DNA of 64,000 nt, taken from the NCBI GenBank assembly GCA_024235835.1, contig JACKLQ010000001.1, positions 806,001 through 870,000 on the forward strand, read 5' to 3'. Shown here piece by piece: positions 14,598-22,641 of the stretch. The DNA is from Thiobacillus sp. (lineage in GTDB: Bacteria > Pseudomonadota > Gammaproteobacteria > Burkholderiales > Thiobacillaceae). Under the pieces are notes generated by a model. The model did not search any database, had not been told where the DNA came from, and saw only the letters and a program-made list of their open reading frames with translations. The translations under genes were made by a program, and so were the position numbers. Each line of letters opens with the position of its first letter. The stretch's first letter is position 1.

Positions 14598-16409
14598 ATG
14601 AGCGTCAAGGACCTCCTCTCCCCCTTCACCGCCTGGAAACACCTGTTCCGGGACCCGGTGTCCATCGAGGACCCCCTGCACCGGGAGGCCGCCCCGCGTT
14701 ATCGCGGCTTCCACCAGAACGACATCCAGAAGTGCATCGGCTGCGGCACCTGCGAGACCATCTGCCAGAACGGCGCCATCGACATGCTGCCGGTTCCAGG
14801 CGTCGAGACCAAGCAGGGCGACTCGGGCCTGCGCCCCCGTATCGACTACGGCCGCTGCTGCTGGTGCGCCCTGTGCGTGGACGTGTGCATGACCCAGTCC
14901 CTCACCATGTCCAACGCCTACATGTGGGTGGAAAGTGACCCGGATGCCTTCCGCTTCACCCCGGGTATCGACAAGAAGGCATGGGACAACGCCGAGCTGG
15001 GCTACCGCCGGCCCGACGGCCATCGCCTCACCGGCCAGTACCGCATCCCCATGGGCGAGATGCACCCGGCGGATCGCATCGACAACTTCCAGGAGATCGT
15101 GCACGGCTACACGAAGGAGCAGGCGGTCCTGGAAGCGGACCGCTGCGTGGCCTGCGGCCTGTGCGTGGCCACCTGCCCCACCCACATGGCGGTGCCCCAG
15201 TACATCGCCGCCGTGCGGGATGGCGACTATGAGCGGGGCCTGAAGCTGCTCTACGAGACCAATCCCTTCTCCCAGGTGTGCGGCCGGGTCTGCACCCACA
15301 AGTGCGAGGACGCCTGCGCCGCCCGCCACGAGGGCGACCCCATCGCCATCCGCTGGCTGAAGCGCCACATCATCGACCAGGTGGCCGAACAGGTACCCCG
15401 CGACCGCTACCCGGACATCATCGGCGGCCCCGGCCCCAGCACCGGCAAGCGGGTGGCCATCATCGGCGCCGGCCCGGCGGGCCTTACCGCCGCCTTCGAC
15501 CTGGCGCGCCTGGGCCACGCGGTCAACGTGTTCGAGGCCAAGGCGGCGGCGGGGGGCATGACCCGCTACGGCATTCCCGAATACCGCCTGCCCTACGAGG
15601 CCCTGGACCGGGACGTGGCGGTCATCGTGTCCATGGGCGTGAAGATCGAATACAACTGCCGCATCGGCGTGGACAAGACCATGGATGATCTGCGGCGGGA
15701 CCACGACGCCGTGGTGTTGGCCATCGGCCTGCAGCAGGGCCGCCAGACCCGCATCCCCAATTCGGAACACGAGAAGGTCCACCGGGCCGTGGACCTGCTG
15801 CACAAGATCACCGCCGGCGAGCCCTTCGAGCTGCCCCACTGCGCCGTGGTCATCGGCGGAGGCAACGTGGCCATGGACATCGCCCGCTCCATCGCCCGCA
15901 TGCAGAAGCAGCAGTACGGCCATGTGGACGTGGTGGTCACCGCCCTGGAGGAGCAACAGCACTTCATGGCGGACCCGGACGAGATCAAGGAAGCCCTGGA
16001 GGAAGGCATCGTCATCCGCGACAGTTGCGGTCCCCAGGGCTGCGAGATCGATACCCATGGCAAGTTGATCGGCCTGAAGACCTGGAAGGTGCTGTCCATC
16101 TTCGACGAAAACAAGCGGTTCGCGCCCCGCTACGACGAGGCGGGAGAAACCATCCACGCCTGCGACACGGTGATCGAGGCCATCGGCCAGTTCGCCGACA
16201 CCTCCCTGCTGGGCGACGCGCTGACGGAGCAGCTGGAATGGAACCGGGGCCGCATCCGCATCGACGCCGACGGCCGCACGTCCGAGCCCTGGCTGTGGTC
16301 GGCGGGGGACTGCGTCGCCGGCCCCGACGTGGTGCACGCCGTGGCGGACGGCCATCGCGTCGCCGCCAGCATCCATTCCGTGCTGGTTCCTCAGGAGATA
16401 AGCAAATGA
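14598..16409 (+). CDS. Fusion: two-cluster ferredoxin plus GltD-like FAD/NAD(P)H oxidoreductase
   Basis: 603 residues. The N-terminal part has two [4Fe-4S] motifs, CIGCGTCETIC from residue 46 and CCWCALCVDVC from 87, like NuoI/MbhN. Residues about 175-270 hold the cysteine-rich GltD-type domain (CVACGLCVATCP from 183, then CGRVCTHKCEDAC). The FAD-binding GAGPAG is near 291 and a nucleotide-binding GGGNVAMD near 420. The last ~100 residues complete the pyridine nucleotide-disulfide-oxidoreductase fold. This would pass electrons between NAD(P)H and the NuoB/D arm, replacing NuoEFG. There is no ribosome-binding site other than the repeat immediately upstream. It overlaps the ferritin-like gene by 4 bases. 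Confidence 0.9.
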   Translation: MSVKDLLSPFTAWKHLFRDPVSIEDPLHREAAPRYRGFHQNDIQKCIGCGTCETICQNGAIDMLPVPGVETKQGDSGLRPRIDYGRCCWCALCVDVCMTQSLTMSNAYMWVESDPDAFRFTPGIDKKAWDNAELGYRRPDGHRLTGQYRIPMGEMHPADRIDNFQEIVHGYTKEQAVLEADRCVACGLCVATCPTHMAVPQYIAAVRDGDYERGLKLLYETNPFSQVCGRVCTHKCEDACAARHEGDPIAIRWLKRHIIDQVAEQVPRDRYPDIIGGPGPSTGKRVAIIGAGPAGLTAAFDLARLGHAVNVFEAKAAAGGMTRYGIPEYRLPYEALDRDVAVIVSMGVKIEYNCRIGVDKTMDDLRRDHDAVVLAIGLQQGRQTRIPNSEHEKVHRAVDLLHKITAGEPFELPHCAVVIGGGNVAMDIARSIARMQKQQYGHVDVVVTALEEQQHFMADPDEIKEALEEGIVIRDSCGPQGCEIDTHGKLIGLKTWKVLSIFDENKRFAPRYDEAGETIHACDTVIEAIGQFADTSLLGDALTEQLEWNRGRIRIDADGRTSEPWLWSAGDCVAGPDVVHAVADGHRVAASIHSVLVPQEISK

Positions 16410-16933
16410 CCGAAGGCAGAGAAGGGACAAAGGGTGCCGAGGGCACCCATGGCATCGAACGCCTGCGCGGCAAGACCTCACTAAAGGAAATCCTCGAAGT
16501 CGCCACCCATTTCGAGGAAGTCGCCCGGGACTTCTACACCGCCCTGATCCCCAAGGTGAGCAAGCGCATCCGCTACCTGGTGGAGGAACTGGCCGCGGAA
16601 GAGCAGAACCATTACGACCTGTTCGGCGCCCTGGCCCAGCGTGCCGACATCGCCGACCAGGTGAAAGAGGAGATCCAGCGCACCGCCAGCGACAGCAAGT
16701 TCTCCGACTGCCTGCACGTGCCGGACCTGGGGGACAACCCGGACGACCAGGCCGTGCTGCAATACGCCATGGGTCGGGAACACGCCGCCATGACCCACTA
16801 CGGCGAGCTTGCCCAGACCGCCCCGGCGGGCCCCATCCGCGACCTGTTCGAATACCTGGCCAGCGAAGAGACCAAGCACAAGCTGGAGCTGGAGAAGATC
16901 TATTACGCCACGGTCCACAGCGGCGGTGTCTAG
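16406..16933 (+). CDS. Ferritin-like / rubrerythrin-type di-iron protein
   Basis: 175 residues, a four-helix bundle with Glu and ExxH pairs: HFEEVARDFY, EEQNHYDLF, GREHAAMTHYGEL and EETKHKLELE. This fits the rubrerythrin di-iron site but there is no rubredoxin domain. The first ~30 residues are polar. Its ATG overlaps the stop of the flavoprotein fusion (ATGA), so it is made with the complex. It could detoxify peroxide or serve as an electron acceptor; neither is shown. Confidence 0.8.
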   Translation: MTEGREGTKGAEGTHGIERLRGKTSLKEILEVATHFEEVARDFYTALIPKVSKRIRYLVEELAAEEQNHYDLFGALAQRADIADQVKEEIQRTASDSKFSDCLHVPDLGDNPDDQAVLQYAMGREHAAMTHYGELAQTAPAGPIRDLFEYLASEETKHKLELEKIYYATVHSGGV

Positions 16934-16985
16934 CTTTCCCGGGCGCATCTAGAATGCCCCCGTCATGCACTAGGGAGCACCCATC

Positions 16986-17441
16986 ATGAGCTTGCGCGAT
17001 CTGGCCATTCCCACCGCCGTGGCGGAGCCCGGCATGTCCGTGGCCGACCTGTTCGCCGAATGCGTGCGGGTGCAGATGCCCGGCATTCCCTTCCGTGACC
17101 GCTCGGGGAAAATCAATGGCAAGGCTTCCATCCGCCACATCCTGAAGATGACCTGCCTGCCGGACTACCTCATAAAGCATTCCCACGTGCTGGGAGACGG
17201 CATCGAGAACCTTCGCCTGCCGGAGATCCACAGCAAGGAAGTGCTGCACCGCACCGTGGACGACTTCATCCTGCCCGATCACTCCATCGTCACCTCCAAC
17301 TCCTCCGTGACCAAGGCCCTGGCCATCATGGAACAGGATGACACCACCTACATCTTTGTCGTGGACGGAGACGAGTACCACGGCGCCGTCAGCATCATGA
17401 GCCTGGCCCAGCACCTGCTGCACCAGGCCGCCCGAACCTGA
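16986..17441 (+). CDS. CBS-domain-pair protein
   Basis: 151 residues. The two CBS motifs cover about 1-70 (MSLRDLAIPTAVAEPGMSVADL) and 80-150 (DFILPDHSIVTSNSSVTKAL then YIFVVDGDEYHGAVSI). Such modules usually bind adenine nucleotides and regulate a partner. GGAGCACCCATC before the ATG serves as ribosome-binding site. It lies 52 bases after the ferritin-like gene and 10 bases before the transporter gene, so it is likely the regulatory partner of one of them. Confidence 0.85.
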   Translation: MSLRDLAIPTAVAEPGMSVADLFAECVRVQMPGIPFRDRSGKINGKASIRHILKMTCLPDYLIKHSHVLGDGIENLRLPEIHSKEVLHRTVDDFILPDHSIVTSNSSVTKALAIMEQDDTTYIFVVDGDEYHGAVSIMSLAQHLLHQAART

Positions 17442-17451
17442 TGGAAGCAGC

Positions 17452-18774
17452 ATGCCCGTAATCGAGGCAACCGGCTTCAATGCCGACATGGCCATCGCCC
17501 TGGGCATCCTGGTGGTGGCCTATGGCATGATTTTCACAGAGGTGGTGCACCGGGCCTACGCGGCCCTGCTGGGGGCCGTGGCCATGGTCATGGTGGGGGG
17601 CTGGTCCGGCTTCTACAGCCAGGAGGAAGCCCTCTCCGCCGTGGACGGCAACACCATGCTGCTGCTCATGGCCATGATGATGCTGGTGGCCATGCTGCGG
17701 CCTACCGGCGCCTTCGAATACCTGGGCATCCGCCTGGCCAAGCTGGCGGGAGGCAGTCCACGCCTGCTGCTGGTCTACCTGTGTGCCGCCGTCAGCGTGC
17801 TGAGCATGGTGCTGGACAACGTGACCACGGTGATCATCTTCGCGCCCCTCACCGTGCTGGTTACCCGGCTCCTCAACCTGAACCCGGGCCCTTTCCTAAT
17901 CGCCGAAGCCATGATGTCCAACATCGGCGGCGCAGCCACCCTGGTGGGTGATCCGCCCAACATCATGATCGGCAGTGCCGCCGGCATCGACTTCCTCAGG
18001 TTTCTGGTCCACATGGGCCCCCTCATCGCACCCGTCTGGCTGGTCACCCTGTTCATCCTCATGTTCCTGTTCCGCAGTGAACTGCGGCAGGCGGACATGA
18101 CCGCAGTCGTGGACCTGGACGAAAACAAGGCCATCACCGATCACCATGCCCTGAGAAGAATCGTCACCGTCCTTGTGGGCGTGGTGGTGCTGTTCTTCCT
18201 GCACCACACCCTGCATTGGTACCCCGCCTTCGTCAGTCTCATCGGCCTGGCCCTGGCCCTGACATGGCTGCGGCCCGACCCGGAAAAGCTGATGACCAAG
18301 GTGGAATGGTCCGTACTCCTCTTCTTCGCCGCCCTGTTCGTGCTGGTGGGGGGCGTGGACGCATCGGGCCTGCTGCACCTGGTGGGCGCCCAGCTCGCCG
18401 AGCATGCCCGGGAACCGGGCCATCTGCTGGCCACCGCCCTGCTGCTCATGTGGGTGGCGGCCCTCTTGAGCGCCATCATCGACAACATCCCCTTCACGGT
18501 GACCATGATCCCCATCGTCGCCGCCCTGGAACAGCAGGGGGTGAACGTGACCCCCCTTTGGTGGGCCCTGGCCCTGGGCGTAGGCCTGGGGGGCAACGGC
18601 ACCCACATCGGCGCCACGGCCAACGTCATCTGCATCGCCGAGGCGGAGCGGGCCCAGATGCCCGAGGCCCGCATCACGCCCGGCCGCTGGCTGCGGGCAG
18701 GCCTGCCCGTGATGCTCGGCAGCCTGGGGGTGGCCAGTTGCGCCCTCGCCCTGTTCTTCCCGGCTTTTTCCTGA
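17452..18774 (+). CDS. NhaD/ArsB/SLC13-superfamily transporter
   Basis: 440 residues, about twelve helices. MVLDNVTTVIIFAPLTVL and NIGGAATLVGDPPNIMIGSAAG, repeated later as SAIIDNIPFTVTMIPI and GGNGTHIGATANVICI, are the duplicated signature of the ion-transporter superfamily that includes NhaD and ArsB. NhaD-type Na+/H+ exchange would suit a locus with a sodium/proton-pumping complex, but substrate cannot be read from sequence. It lies 10 bases after the CBS protein gene and is the last gene of the run; a 6-bp hairpin GGGCAC/GTGCCC lies downstream at 18798-18820 without a T-run. Confidence 0.85.
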   Translation: MPVIEATGFNADMAIALGILVVAYGMIFTEVVHRAYAALLGAVAMVMVGGWSGFYSQEEALSAVDGNTMLLLMAMMMLVAMLRPTGAFEYLGIRLAKLAGGSPRLLLVYLCAAVSVLSMVLDNVTTVIIFAPLTVLVTRLLNLNPGPFLIAEAMMSNIGGAATLVGDPPNIMIGSAAGIDFLRFLVHMGPLIAPVWLVTLFILMFLFRSELRQADMTAVVDLDENKAITDHHALRRIVTVLVGVVVLFFLHHTLHWYPAFVSLIGLALALTWLRPDPEKLMTKVEWSVLLFFAALFVLVGGVDASGLLHLVGAQLAEHAREPGHLLATALLLMWVAALLSAIIDNIPFTVTMIPIVAALEQQGVNVTPLWWALALGVGLGGNGTHIGATANVICIAEAERAQMPEARITPGRWLRAGLPVMLGSLGVASCALALFFPAFS

Positions 18775-18976
18775 GGGGCTGAAAGGTTCGCGGCATCGGG
18801 CACTTACATGCTTGGTGCCCCACGGAAATCCGCACCCGTCCTCTGATTAGGTGATACGCGGCTTAGGGCGTAAAATGTCCAACTTTCAAGCCCGAACACA
18901 ACAAGGACAACAACGGGCCGTGCCATCAAGCACCCGCGGCACCCCCTTATCAACCCAAGTAAGAGGAGTCCCAGTC

Positions 18977-19225
18977 TTGCAAGCAATCATGCAGTACCTG
19001 AAGGACCATGGCGAAAGCCTGGATGCGGAAATCGCCCAGGAAACCGGCGTGTCCCTGGAAGCAGTGAGCGAATATCTTTCCAGCCTGGCCGCCAAGGGCG
19101 ACGTCATCATGTGCCACACCACGCGCTACGTGGATGACGAGCCCGTAGAAGGCATGCTTTACCGTGTGTCCGGCTACGTGCCCATGGCCAGCCCCGGCCG
19201 CAAACCCAAGGCCGTCAGCAAGTAG
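18977..19225 (+). CDS. Small winged-helix-type protein
   Basis: 82 residues from a TTG at 18977 that is preceded by AAGAGGAG with 8-base spacing. Longer in-frame starts exist at ATG 18875 (weak AGGG) and GTG 18851, but the extra residues are low-complexity. ILQ-type beginning then YLKDHGESLDAEIAQETGVSLEAVSEYLSSLAAKGDV looks like a winged helix-turn-helix with recognition helix SLEAVSEYLSSL, and the VIMCHTTRY segment a wing. The tail is basic. Probably a DNA-binding regulator; target unknown. Confidence 0.65.
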   Translation: MQAIMQYLKDHGESLDAEIAQETGVSLEAVSEYLSSLAAKGDVIMCHTTRYVDDEPVEGMLYRVSGYVPMASPGRKPKAVSK

Positions 19226-19234
19226 TGTTTTGAG

Positions 19235-19259
19235 AGAAGCGGGTCCGACGTCCGCTTCT
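19235..19259 (+). terminator. Hairpin after the winged-helix gene
   Basis: AGAAGCGG and CCGCTTCT form an 8-bp stem with a 9-base loop starting 10 bases after the stop. Only a short T-rich stretch follows, so termination is likely but not certain. Confidence 0.5.
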
Positions 19260-19361
19260 TGCTCGCCCCATGGCCGGCACCCGCCCGGTCCCGGCGCAAG
19301 GCCGTTTCCCGCCCGGGGAGTTTCGCCTTAAGCTGGCACTTTGCCACTTGCAAGCGAAGCC

Positions 19362-19736
19362 ATGAGCGACAACAAGGACCGTCTGGACCGCATCGTCCTG
19401 GAAGCCCGGCGCAACGCGGAACAACGGGATGCGGGCTACCGCGCCCGGGCCCTCAAGCTATACCCCTGGGTGTGCGGCCGCTGTGCCCGGGAATTCACCC
19501 ATGCCAACCTGCAGCTGCTGGAAGTCCACCACAGGAACGGCAACCACAACGACAACCCGCCCGACGGCAGCAACTGGGAGCTGCTTTGCACCTATTGCCA
19601 CGAGCATGAGCACTCCAAGCTCAAGGACATGGCGGGGCGCGAAGGGGCGGGCGGCGACGCTGTGGAATCGGCCACCTTCAACCCCTTCGCGGAACTGAAG
19701 GCCATGATGGAATCCAGGAAGGGCAAGAAGCCCTAG
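19362..19736 (+). CDS. yajD: YajD-type HNH nuclease family protein
   Basis: 124 residues. The HNH domain shows CGRCAREF, LEVHHRNGNHNDNPPDG and LLCTYCHEHEH: two CxxC pairs that bind zinc and an HH...N...H catalytic pattern. The start at ATG 19362 gives MSDNKDRLDRIV, as in YajD proteins. Biological role of the family is not established. Stands alone between two hairpins. Confidence 0.85.
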   Translation: MSDNKDRLDRIVLEARRNAEQRDAGYRARALKLYPWVCGRCAREFTHANLQLLEVHHRNGNHNDNPPDGSNWELLCTYCHEHEHSKLKDMAGREGAGGDAVESATFNPFAELKAMMESRKGKKP

Positions 19737-19822
19737 CGTTCAGGTGCGGGGCGGTGCAAGAAAATGTTTCATTCGTGGACACGGTCTGCTGAGGATTGAC
19801 CACCCCCTGGCCGGGTCAGCCT

Positions 19823-20668
19823 TCATTGCAAGGAAGCGCCGATGGCCTCGCGGATGTCCTGGATGTCGTCCTCGTCCAGGCCCAGATAGGCGGCGGCAGC
19901 TTCGTATTGTTCGACCATCCCTTCGTAGCCTTCCGAACCCTGTTCCGCCATGAGGTATTCCGCCACGTGAACGATGGCCACGAGGGCCATCGCCTCGCCG
20001 GGCAGGAAGTTCTGGCCGGGGACATAGATCTCTCGGTCATGATGGAATCTGATCGCCCGGGCAATCACATCGGACAGGCCCCAGTTGCGCGCCAGCATGG
20101 CACCCGCCACGGCATGGTTGCATTGGAAATGCTGGTTTTCGATGGCCACCCTGTCCCCTTCGCTGCCCGAGTCCATGACCTTGGCATAGGTGGGGAATCG
20201 TCGCATCAGGATGGGGATGGCCGCGTCGTGGAACAGCGCGTAGGTATAGGCCAGGTCCGGTGCCACGCCATGCACCTTGCGTGCCGCCAGGCTGGCTGCC
20301 AGGGCCAGGGCTCCGGCCCGGTCCCAGAATTGTTCCAGCATCTCCGGCGGCACGCCGGGAATCACGTTGCTCCGCAATGAAACCGCCACCACGGTACACA
20401 GGATATTGCGTATGCCAAGCCGGGCCACCGCCTTGGGCACGCTGTTCACGGGGCCGCTGCCGCGGAACAGGGCCGAATTCGCCAGCTTGATGGCAAAGGC
20501 CGACATCCCCACGTCCGAGGCAATGATATGGGACAGGGCGTTGATATCGGGGTCGTCCTTCTGGGCTTCCGCCATCACGCGGGTCAGCACGGCCGGACAG
20601 GCGGGAATCTCGATGGAGGCCAGCGCCTCGTTCATGTCATCAATATCGAGTTGTTGCGAATCGCTCAT
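19823..20668 (-). CDS. HDOD-domain signalling protein
   Basis: 281 residues, a single HDOD domain (about 15-215; IPACPAVLTRVMAEAQ, SHIIASDVGMSAFAIKLANSALF). HDOD is a non-catalytic relative of HD phosphohydrolases linked to c-di-GMP signalling and gene regulation. There is no receiver or output domain. The ribosome-binding site is GGGAGCACC. It is convergent with yajD and apparently monocistronic. Confidence 0.88.
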   Translation of the reverse strand: MSDSQQLDIDDMNEALASIEIPACPAVLTRVMAEAQKDDPDINALSHIIASDVGMSAFAIKLANSALFRGSGPVNSVPKAVARLGIRNILCTVVAVSLRSNVIPGVPPEMLEQFWDRAGALALAASLAARKVHGVAPDLAYTYALFHDAAIPILMRRFPTYAKVMDSGSEGDRVAIENQHFQCNHAVAGAMLARNWGLSDVIARAIRFHHDREIYVPGQNFLPGEAMALVAIVHVAEYLMAEQGSEGYEGMVEQYEAAAAYLGLDEDDIQDIREAIGASLQ

Positions 20669-20701
20669 GGTGCTCCCTGATCCTCTTATTGTTGGTTGAC
20701 C

Positions 20702-20731
20702 GGGCCGGCTTTCATTTCAGAAGGCCAGCCC
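20702..20731 (-). terminator. Hairpin downstream of folA
   Basis: On the minus strand GGGCTGGCCTTC and GAAAGCCGGCCC form a 12-bp stem with two G-U type pairs and a 6-base loop, about 40 bases after the folA stop. No T-run follows. Confidence 0.4.
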
Positions 20732-20773
20732 AGGCTGGATGCCAACATAATCGATCAGGATGACCCTGAAAAG

Positions 20774-21271
20774 TCAGCCCCGTTGGTAAATCACGAAGTG
20801 ATACCCCAGGCCAGCGTCGTTGACGTGGGCATGGCGATCCACTTCCTGCCAGGCTGAACGGTCGAACTCCGGGAACCAGGCATCCCCTTCGTACTCGGCC
20901 TGGATTTCCGTGAGGTAAAGGCGATCCGCCCGGGGCAGCACCTGGGCGTACATCTCAGCCCCGCCCACGAAGAAGATTTCCGGGTCGTCGCCGCAGGCGT
21001 CGATGGCGGCGTCGATGGAGGTGGCGGTGAGACAGCCTTCCATCCCGTAGCTTGCATCCCGGGTGACGATGACTGTGGTGCGGCCCGGCAGGGGCTTGCC
21101 GATGGATTCGTAGGTCTTGCGCCCCATGATGATGTGATGGCCCATGGTGAGGGCCTTGAAGTGCTTCAGGTCCTCGGGCAGACGCCAGGGCAGGGTGTTG
21201 TTGATGCCGATGACGCGGTTTTTTGCCATGGCGGCGATGACGTTGAGGGTGGGCTTGTTGTATGGGCTCAT
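20774..21271 (-). CDS. folA: Dihydrofolate reductase
   Basis: 165 residues, the normal size for a bacterial type I enzyme that reduces dihydrofolate with NADPH. It has NRVIGINNTLPWRLPEDLKHF (Met20 loop and the Trp and acidic active-site residues), GRKTYESIG and FFVGGAEMYAQ for NADPH binding. It is not next to thyA (50424-51218), although both act in thymidylate synthesis. A palindromic repeat lies just upstream of its start. Confidence 0.96.
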   Translation of the reverse strand: MSPYNKPTLNVIAAMAKNRVIGINNTLPWRLPEDLKHFKALTMGHHIIMGRKTYESIGKPLPGRTTVIVTRDASYGMEGCLTATSIDAAIDACGDDPEIFFVGGAEMYAQVLPRADRLYLTEIQAEYEGDAWFPEFDRSAWQEVDRHAHVNDAGLGYHFVIYQRG

Positions 21272-21308
21272 GTCTTATGGGTTACGGGAGCAACTGACTG
21301 ATTGTCCT

Positions 21309-21400
21309 CCCCCTTTGGAAAAGGGGGATTGAGGGGGATTCGAGTGTCCGGGCCCTGGCAGGCGTCTGGAAGCCCCCCTGCCCCCCTTTCCAAAGGGGGG
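21309..21400. repeat. Palindromic intergenic repeat, downstream flank of ABC efflux operon
   Basis: The left arm starts CCCCCTTTGGAAAAGGGGG and continues GATTGAGGGGGATT; the right arm is its imperfect reverse complement ending CCAAAGGGGGG. Each arm is itself a hairpin, so the element is a pair of hairpins in opposite orientation, like REP doublets. A second copy of the same family is at 25795-25888. Confidence 0.8.
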
Positions 21401-21423
21401 CAAATGGAAAGCATGCGCTGTGA

Positions 21424-22635
21424 TCATTGGCCCCGGGCCTTCACTCGCACGCCGTCGGCGATCTTGTCGTCCGGGTGGGCGATGACCTGGTCGCCGGCCT
21501 TAAGGCCTTCCAGCACCTGGGCGTCGAGACCGTTGCGCTGGCCGATCTTAACCGGCGTGACATGGGCCCGGCCTGCCCGGGCCGTGAACAAGGCCCAGCC
21601 GTCCTGATGTCGGAACAGGGCGCTGGTGGGCACCAGGAGCAGGTCGTCCCCCTGCCAGAGGATGAAGCTGGCCTCCACCCGGTAACCGTCGCCCAAGGAC
21701 TGCCAGACCTCCGGCGCGGTGGTGATGTCGGCGATGACCCTTACCCGCTGTTCCTCCACCCCCAGGGCGGACACCTTGGTGAAGCCGGCGGGCTCCACCA
21801 CCCGCACCCGGCCCTCCAGGGTCTGCTCGCCACCCCAGCGGTCAAGCAGTAGGGTGGCACCTTCCTTGATCTTCACGGCGGCGGTGGACAGCACTTCCAC
21901 CACCACTTCCAGGGTCTGGGGATTGCCGATTTCCACCAGGGCCTGGCCGGGCTGCACCACGCCCTCGCTCTCGTGGGGCACGGCCAGCACGTGGCCTGCA
22001 ACGGGGGCGGTGACCTTGATGGTCTCCGCCGGCCCGCCCCTGGCCAGGGACGTGGCCTGGATCAGCGCGGCGCGGGCGGCCTCCACTTCATGGCGGGCCA
22101 CCTGCACGGAATACGCCGCCGCCTGGCGCGTGGCCTGGCCGGCCTGCAGCCTTGCCCGGGCCTGGTCCACGGCCGCCTGGGACACGAACTTTTCCTTTGC
22201 CAGGGATTCCGTGCGGGACAGCTCCTGCTGGGCCAGCACAGCTTCTGCCTGGGCGCTGCGGACATTCTCGCCGGCCACCTTCAGGGCGGCCTGGGCCCCA
22301 TCCACCCGGGCCAGGGCCTGGGCCCGGGTGCGGGGGTCCAGGCTGGCGGAGGGCGCGGGGTCGATGAGGGCCACCACCTGGCCGGCGGCCACGGCGTTGC
22401 CCACCTTGAGCGTGATGCGCCGGACCTGTCCGGCCACGGGGGCGGCCACCACGTATCGCTCCCGCACCCGGGTCTTGCCCTCCTCGTCCACGCTGACGGC
22501 CAGGTGGCCCGTGCGGGCCGGTATCAGCTCCACCGCCACGGGACGGGGCATGAACCCGTACAAGAGCCCCCCCGCCACTACCAGGGCCAGGAACAGGTAG
22601 CCGATGCGACCACGCCAGGATTTGGTTACTGACAT
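21424..22635 (-). CDS. HlyD-family periplasmic adaptor (membrane fusion protein)
   Basis: 403 residues. One N-terminal membrane anchor (IGYLFLALVVAGGLLYG), then a lipoyl half-motif (VAAPVAGQVRRI), a coiled-coil hairpin of about 90 residues (95-195) with alanine/glutamine-rich heptads, a second lipoyl half-motif (KVTAPVAGHVLAV), and beta-barrel and membrane-proximal domains. This is the adaptor of tripartite efflux. It is the third gene after an ATPase and a permease, as in DevBCA and MacAB type systems. No outer-membrane factor gene is adjacent. Confidence 0.9.
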   Translation of the reverse strand: MSVTKSWRGRIGYLFLALVVAGGLLYGFMPRPVAVELIPARTGHLAVSVDEEGKTRVRERYVVAAPVAGQVRRITLKVGNAVAAGQVVALIDPAPSASLDPRTRAQALARVDGAQAALKVAGENVRSAQAEAVLAQQELSRTESLAKEKFVSQAAVDQARARLQAGQATRQAAAYSVQVARHEVEAARAALIQATSLARGGPAETIKVTAPVAGHVLAVPHESEGVVQPGQALVEIGNPQTLEVVVEVLSTAAVKIKEGATLLLDRWGGEQTLEGRVRVVEPAGFTKVSALGVEEQRVRVIADITTAPEVWQSLGDGYRVEASFILWQGDDLLLVPTSALFRHQDGWALFTARAGRAHVTPVKIGQRNGLDAQVLEGLKAGDQVIAHPDDKIADGVRVKARGQ

Positions 22636-22641
22636 CGCTAT

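Noticed and set aside
5111..16409. Calling the complex a group 4 [NiFe] hydrogenase or hydrogenase-4
   Set aside because: The C-terminal DPCxxC ligands are absent in the large subunit and only one N-terminal CxxC is kept, so a [NiFe] centre is not supported.
13326..17507. A very long open frame on the minus strand opposite the NuoD-like to CBS genes
   Set aside because: It mirrors well-supported plus-strand genes with complete motifs; long antisense frames are expected in GC-rich sequence, and its residues are a low-complexity His/Gly/Ala-rich mixture without a family.
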